Positions 59,840 to 64,000 of a stretch of 64,000 nt of DNA are shown here, in pieces. The position numbers were made by a program, and so were the translations under genes. The stretch's first letter is position 1. Each line of letters opens with the position of its first letter. The stretch comes from Clostridium gasigenes (GTDB taxonomy: Bacteria > Bacillota > Clostridia > Clostridiales > Clostridiaceae): contig NZ_FNJM01000005.1 of assembly GCF_900104115.1 (NCBI RefSeq), forward strand, positions 124,001 to 188,000, in the 5' to 3' direction. The notes below the pieces were generated by a model. It had not been told where the DNA came from. It did no database searches and saw only the letters and a list, made by a program, of their open reading frames with translations.

Positions 59840-59848
59840 AAATACAAG

Positions 59849-59860
59849 TGGTAATTACCA
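59849..59860 (+). promoter_or_regulatory. GntR-type operator, copy 2
   Basis: TGGTAATTACCA is identical to the site at 57499, also just after the -10 box. A weaker form (ACTGGTAATGATGACA, about 60719-60734) precedes agaS. Together they suggest autoregulation and control of both operons. Confidence 0.78.
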
Positions 59861-59939
59861 TTATAAACAATTAATATAAATTAGTTTTTAATTTTTGTAT
59901 AAATATAGTTTATATGAAAAAGTATAAGGAGATAAGAAC

Positions 59940-60671
59940 ATGGAAATCATTGATAAGAGTTCTAGAACACCATTATATTCACAATTAATGGAAGTATTAA
60001 TAGGTAAAATAGAAAAAACAATGGATGATAATGATCAATTGCCTTCAGAAAGAGAAATTTGTGAAACTTATGATTTAAGCAGAACAACAGTGAGGCAAGC
60101 ATTAGATGAGCTAGAAAAGGAAAATTATATATATAAGATTCATGGGAAAGGTACATTTATATCACCAAAGAGATATAATCAAGATTTAATATCTTTTTAC
60201 TCGTTTACAGAAGAAATGAAAAAAGCAGGTAGGAAACCAAAGTCAGAGGTTATAGGGTTTGAGCTAAGAGAATCAGGAGAAAAGCTAGCTAATATATTCA
60301 AACAAAATAAAGATGATCTTGTTTATAAAATAACTAGAATAAGAAAAGCAGATGAAATTCCTATGATGTATGAAGTAACATACTTACCTTTTGGAAGGTT
60401 CGAGGAATTAACAAAAGAAAAATTAGAAAAAAATCCAATGTATGAAGTATTTTTATCAGAATATAATGCTAGGATAACATCAGCAGAGGAAGTTTTTGAG
60501 CCTATTCTTACAAATAAATTAGAAAGTGTCTATTTAGGAATTAAAGAGGGTTCGCCAAGTTTGAAAATAGAGAGGTTCACCTGTGAAGGCAGTAAAATAA
60601 TAGAGTATACTGTAGGAATAGCAAGAGGGGACAAATTTAAGTATAGAGTTCAATTAAGTAATACAAAATAA
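59940..60671 (+). CDS. GntR-family (HutC subfamily) regulator of amino-sugar genes
   Basis: The 243-residue protein has an N-terminal GntR helix-turn-helix (TPLYSQLMEVL, LPSEREICETYDLSRTTVRQALDELEKENYIYKIHGKGTFI) and a C-terminal UTRA effector domain (YKITRIRKADEIPMMYEVTYLPFGRF). UTRA proteins often bind sugar phosphates. Its position between the EII genes and agaS supports control of this cluster. AAGGAG precedes the ATG. AgaR2-like function is inferred. Confidence 0.91.
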   Translation: MEIIDKSSRTPLYSQLMEVLIGKIEKTMDDNDQLPSEREICETYDLSRTTVRQALDELEKENYIYKIHGKGTFISPKRYNQDLISFYSFTEEMKKAGRKPKSEVIGFELRESGEKLANIFKQNKDDLVYKITRIRKADEIPMMYEVTYLPFGRFEELTKEKLEKNPMYEVFLSEYNARITSAEEVFEPILTNKLESVYLGIKEGSPSLKIERFTCEGSKIIEYTVGIARGDKFKYRVQLSNTK

Positions 60672-60757
60672 AATGCTAAAAAAAAATATAGAAAAAAAGA
60701 AATAAAAAAATTTATAACAACTGGTAATGATGACATTAACAGTATGGAGGAGTAAAT

Positions 60758-61930
60758 ATGTTATTTGGAATGTCAAAAAAAAGTGTGGATGATTCAGGTG
60801 CTATATATACAGCAACAGAAATTAATCAACAGCCTGAAATGTGGAAAAAAGTATATTCTATAGTAAATGAAAGTAAAGAAAAAATTCAAGAATTTATAGG
60901 CAAGAAGTTAACTGAAAATACTAGAATAATATTAACTGGTGCAGGTACATCAGATTATGTAGGAGATACAATAGCACTTCATTTAGCAAAACAACTAAAT
61001 GTAAGAGTGGAGGCTATTGCTACAACAGATTTAGTATCGAATCCAGAAAAATATATAGAAGACAAAACACCTACTATATTAGTATCATATGCAAGATCTG
61101 GAAATAGTCCTGAAAGTGTAGGAGCCTATGATATATTTAAAGATAATGTTAATGATATAGCACAACTGGTAATTACCTGCAATGAAAATGGACAACTAGC
61201 AAAGAAGGCAGCAGGAAGCAGTAATAATTTATGTTTGTTAATGCCAAAGGAATCAAATGATAAAAGCTTTGCAATGACAAGCTCATTTAGCTGTATGCTA
61301 CTTGCGTCATTATTAGTGTTTGATATTAAAAATTTAGAAAAAAATAAAGAGTATGTTGATATTGTAACTGCTAAAGGAAGCAATATTTTAGATAATAATT
61401 GGAAAGACGTAAAACAATTAGTTGATTACAACTGCGAAAGAGTAGTTTACCTAGGCTCTGGCCCATTAAAAGGATTATGTCAAGAAATGGCTCTTAAAAA
61501 TCTAGAGTTAACTAGTGGAAAGACAATTACAGTTTGTGAATCGGTATTAGGGTTTAGACATGGACCTAAATCAATAATAAATGATAATACATTAGTGATT
61601 ATAATGAATTCTACAGATGAGCATACAAATCTTTATGACATGGATTTAATAAGAGAAATACACAATGATTTAGGAAATCATAAGTTATGTGTTATGAGTT
61701 ATAAGAATAATGAAGAATTAAATGGATTGTGTACTAAATATATAAATATAGATGGAAAAGATATTCCTGAAATATATACTGTATTTAATTATATGCTACT
61801 TGGTCAAATGTTTGGGTTATTTAGCTCATTGAAACTTGGAATATCTCCAGATAATCCAAGACCTGATGGAACAGTTAATAGAGTTGTACAAGGTGTAACA
61901 ATACACAAATATGATAAAAAATTAAGATAA
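60758..61930 (+). CDS. agaS: SIS-domain sugar isomerase/deaminase, AgaS
   Basis: The 390-residue protein has two SIS domains: ILTGAGTSDYVGDTIALHLAKQ (about residues 67-88) with LVSYARSGNSPESVGAYDIF, then RVVYLGSGPLKGLCQEMALKNLELTSGK (about 229-256). The segment SVLGFRHGPKSI also fits. AgaS converts galactosamine 6-phosphate to tagatose 6-phosphate with loss of ammonia. GGAGG precedes the ATG. A near-perfect copy of the GntR operator occurs within its coding sequence at 61167-61178. Confidence 0.92.
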   Translation: MLFGMSKKSVDDSGAIYTATEINQQPEMWKKVYSIVNESKEKIQEFIGKKLTENTRIILTGAGTSDYVGDTIALHLAKQLNVRVEAIATTDLVSNPEKYIEDKTPTILVSYARSGNSPESVGAYDIFKDNVNDIAQLVITCNENGQLAKKAAGSSNNLCLLMPKESNDKSFAMTSSFSCMLLASLLVFDIKNLEKNKEYVDIVTAKGSNILDNNWKDVKQLVDYNCERVVYLGSGPLKGLCQEMALKNLELTSGKTITVCESVLGFRHGPKSIINDNTLVIIMNSTDEHTNLYDMDLIREIHNDLGNHKLCVMSYKNNEELNGLCTKYINIDGKDIPEIYTVFNYMLLGQMFGLFSSLKLGISPDNPRPDGTVNRVVQGVTIHKYDKKLR

Positions 61931-61967
61931 ATAAAAAATGAAACAATAATGATATGGAGGCTTTATT

Positions 61968-62396
61968 ATGGTTGGAATAATAGTAACGGGGCATGGTAAG
62001 TTTGCAACAGGTCTTATAAGTTCTATGGAACTTATTGCAGGGGCACAAGAAAATGTTATAGGAGTAGATTTCCTTGAAGAGGACACTACGGAATCATTAG
62101 AAAAAATGATAGAAGAAGCTATTAATAAATTAGGTGATGAAGTGTTGGTTTTATCAGATTTAGCAGGGGCTTCGCCTTTTAGAGCAGCGGCTGGGTTAAG
62201 TCAAAAAATAAAAGAAAAAAATATAGAAGTAATCGCTGGAACTAATTTAGGAATGCTGCTTGAAGTTTCATTATGCAGAACAGGAATGTGCAGTTTGGAT
62301 TTATTGAGAATGGCAGTAGATGCAGGAAAAAGTGCAATAAAAATATTTAAAATAAAGAAAAGAGAAGAAGCGGTAGAAGAAATCGATGGGATATAG
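61968..62396 (+). CDS. PTS mannose/sorbose-family EIIA
   Basis: The 142-residue protein begins MVGIIVTGHGKFATGLISSME, with phospho-His9 in the EIIA-Man motif TGHG. It receives phosphate from HPr and passes it to the EIIB encoded at 57569. GGAGG precedes the ATG. It sits in the catabolic operon rather than next to the other EII genes. Confidence 0.93.
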   Translation: MVGIIVTGHGKFATGLISSMELIAGAQENVIGVDFLEEDTTESLEKMIEEAINKLGDEVLVLSDLAGASPFRAAAGLSQKIKEKNIEVIAGTNLGMLLEVSLCRTGMCSLDLLRMAVDAGKSAIKIFKIKKREEAVEEIDGI

Positions 62397-62424
62397 AAAA
62401 AATATGAAATAGGGGGAGATTTAA

Positions 62425-63282
<858 letters not shown>

Positions 63283-63342
63283 AATATTTAATTACAAAAA
63301 TATTTAGTATGTTAAAGGCATATTAGAAAAGGGGAGATATAG

Positions 63343-64000
63343 ATGCATCCAATTAAAGAAATTGTGAGTAAATACAAAAATGGAGAAAAAGAAGGGGTTT
63401 TTTCGGTATGTAGTTCAAATAAATATGTTATTGAGGCCTCCATGGATAGATTAAGAAATAGTAAGTTATATCTACTAATAGAATCTACGGCTAATCAAGT
63501 TGATCAGTTTGGTGGTTATACAGGAATGAAACCAAAAGATTTTGTAAGCTATATATACGAACTTGCTAAAAATAATGAATTTCCAAGAGAACGTATAATT
63601 TTAGGTGGAGATCATTTAGGACCATTAACTTGGACAAACATAGAACCACAAGAAGCCATGGAAAACGCTAAAGAATTAGTTAAAGCATATGTCTTAGCTG
63701 GATTTACTAAAATACACATAGATACAAGTATGCCCCTAAAAGGAGATCAGGAAAACGGAATATATAATGATGAATTAATAGCTAAAAGAGCAGCTTTCCT
63801 GTGTAAAGTATCAGAAGAGGCATATAGTAAATTGTCAAAGGAAGAACCTGCTGCAATTCATCCTGTTTATATAATAGGAAGTGAAGTTCCAATTCCAGGT
63901 GGAGCTCAAGCTTCAGATGAGGAAGAAGAAGGCATAGCTGTTACTAAGGTTGAAAATTTTAAAACTACAATAGAAACCTTTAAGAAAGAATTTAAAAAAA
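63343..64000 (+). CDS. Tagatose-bisphosphate aldolase non-catalytic subunit (partial)
   Basis: The gene starts at an ATG after AAGGGGAG and runs off the window, with 219 residues visible. MHPIKEIVSKYKNGEKEGVFSVCSSN, LIESTANQVDQFGGYTGMKP, ILGGDHLGPLTWTN and KIHIDTSMPLKGD are typical of GatZ/KbaZ. That subunit stabilises the GatY/KbaY aldolase. The position directly after the aldolase gene agrees. Completeness cannot be judged here. Confidence 0.92.
   Translation, partial: MHPIKEIVSKYKNGEKEGVFSVCSSNKYVIEASMDRLRNSKLYLLIESTANQVDQFGGYTGMKPKDFVSYIYELAKNNEFPRERIILGGDHLGPLTWTNIEPQEAMENAKELVKAYVLAGFTKIHIDTSMPLKGDQENGIYNDELIAKRAAFLCKVSEEAYSKLSKEEPAAIHPVYIIGSEVPIPGGAQASDEEEEGIAVTKVENFKTTIETFKKEFKK

Overview
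The window is a low-GC Firmicute chromosome segment, almost certainly a butyrate-forming Clostridium (sensu stricto). The evidence is very AT-rich DNA, strong AGGAGG-type ribosome binding sites, several TTG/GTG starts, RNA leaders typical of Clostridia (SAM-I, T-box, yybP-ykoY) and a complete rex / crt-bcd-etfB-etfA-hbd butyryl-CoA locus. I could not assign the species from sequence alone. No prophage, CRISPR array or intact insertion sequence was seen.

Layout. 1-12.2 kb: the end of an ammonium transporter with its P-II protein, a DUF3793 gene behind a Fur-box-like site, a DegV protein, the fructose operon fruR-fruK-fruA, and a molybdenum operon (mogA-modA-modB-moeA-like-moaC-moaA-MOSC) with no modC. 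12.2-18.5 kb: an MNT/HEPN gene pair, a 51-aa small protein, and a MarR repressor divergent from a two-gene ABC exporter. 18.5-24.4 kb: an AlaX-type editing protein, an HD-GYP phosphodiesterase, about 1 kb of structured non-coding DNA, a decayed gene, an HNH protein with an apparent ATT start, and an unknown gene behind a perfect palindrome. 24.5-31.8 kb: two homoserine dehydrogenases around a folate gene and a SAM-riboswitch-controlled metY, then T-box-controlled thrS. 31.8-35.8 kb: tRNA-Leu followed by a small accessory cluster (HNH gene, unknown gene) punctuated by five copies of a palindromic repeat, then nhaC and ispF. 36-49.2 kb: a class D sortase, a SigI-C-terminal/RsgI fusion, a pseudouridine synthase, a DnaA-box-rich stretch, an aldehyde dehydrogenase, a riboswitch-controlled P-type ATPase, manC, a phospholipase-like gene and a cadC-cadA metal-efflux pair. 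49.3-55.6 kb: rex and the butyrate operon. 55.7-64 kb: an Ogg-type glycosylase, a membrane protein, and an N-acetylgalactosamine/galactosamine PTS cluster with its GntR regulator, running off the end in gatZ/kbaZ.

How the genes work together. Sugar entry (fructose and amino-sugar PTS) feeds glycolysis. Rex senses NADH/NAD+, and an 18-bp Rex operator precedes crt, so redox state controls the butyrate branch. Methionine and threonine supply is controlled by RNA leaders. Metal balance is handled by a CadC-type repressor with a Cd/Zn ATPase, and by a Mn2+-riboswitch-controlled P-type ATPase.

The most unusual signal is a family of roughly 55-75-bp imperfect palindromes with arms resembling TTAGG..CTTC-AAAAAATAACTAGTC and its complement. 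At least eight clear copies and several decayed ones lie between genes, clustered most densely downstream of tRNA-Leu. Other points worth checking are the SigI/RsgI fusion, the DnaA-box cluster at 38.9-39.3 kb, the ATT-start HNH gene, and twin perfect hairpins before a terminator downstream of cadA.
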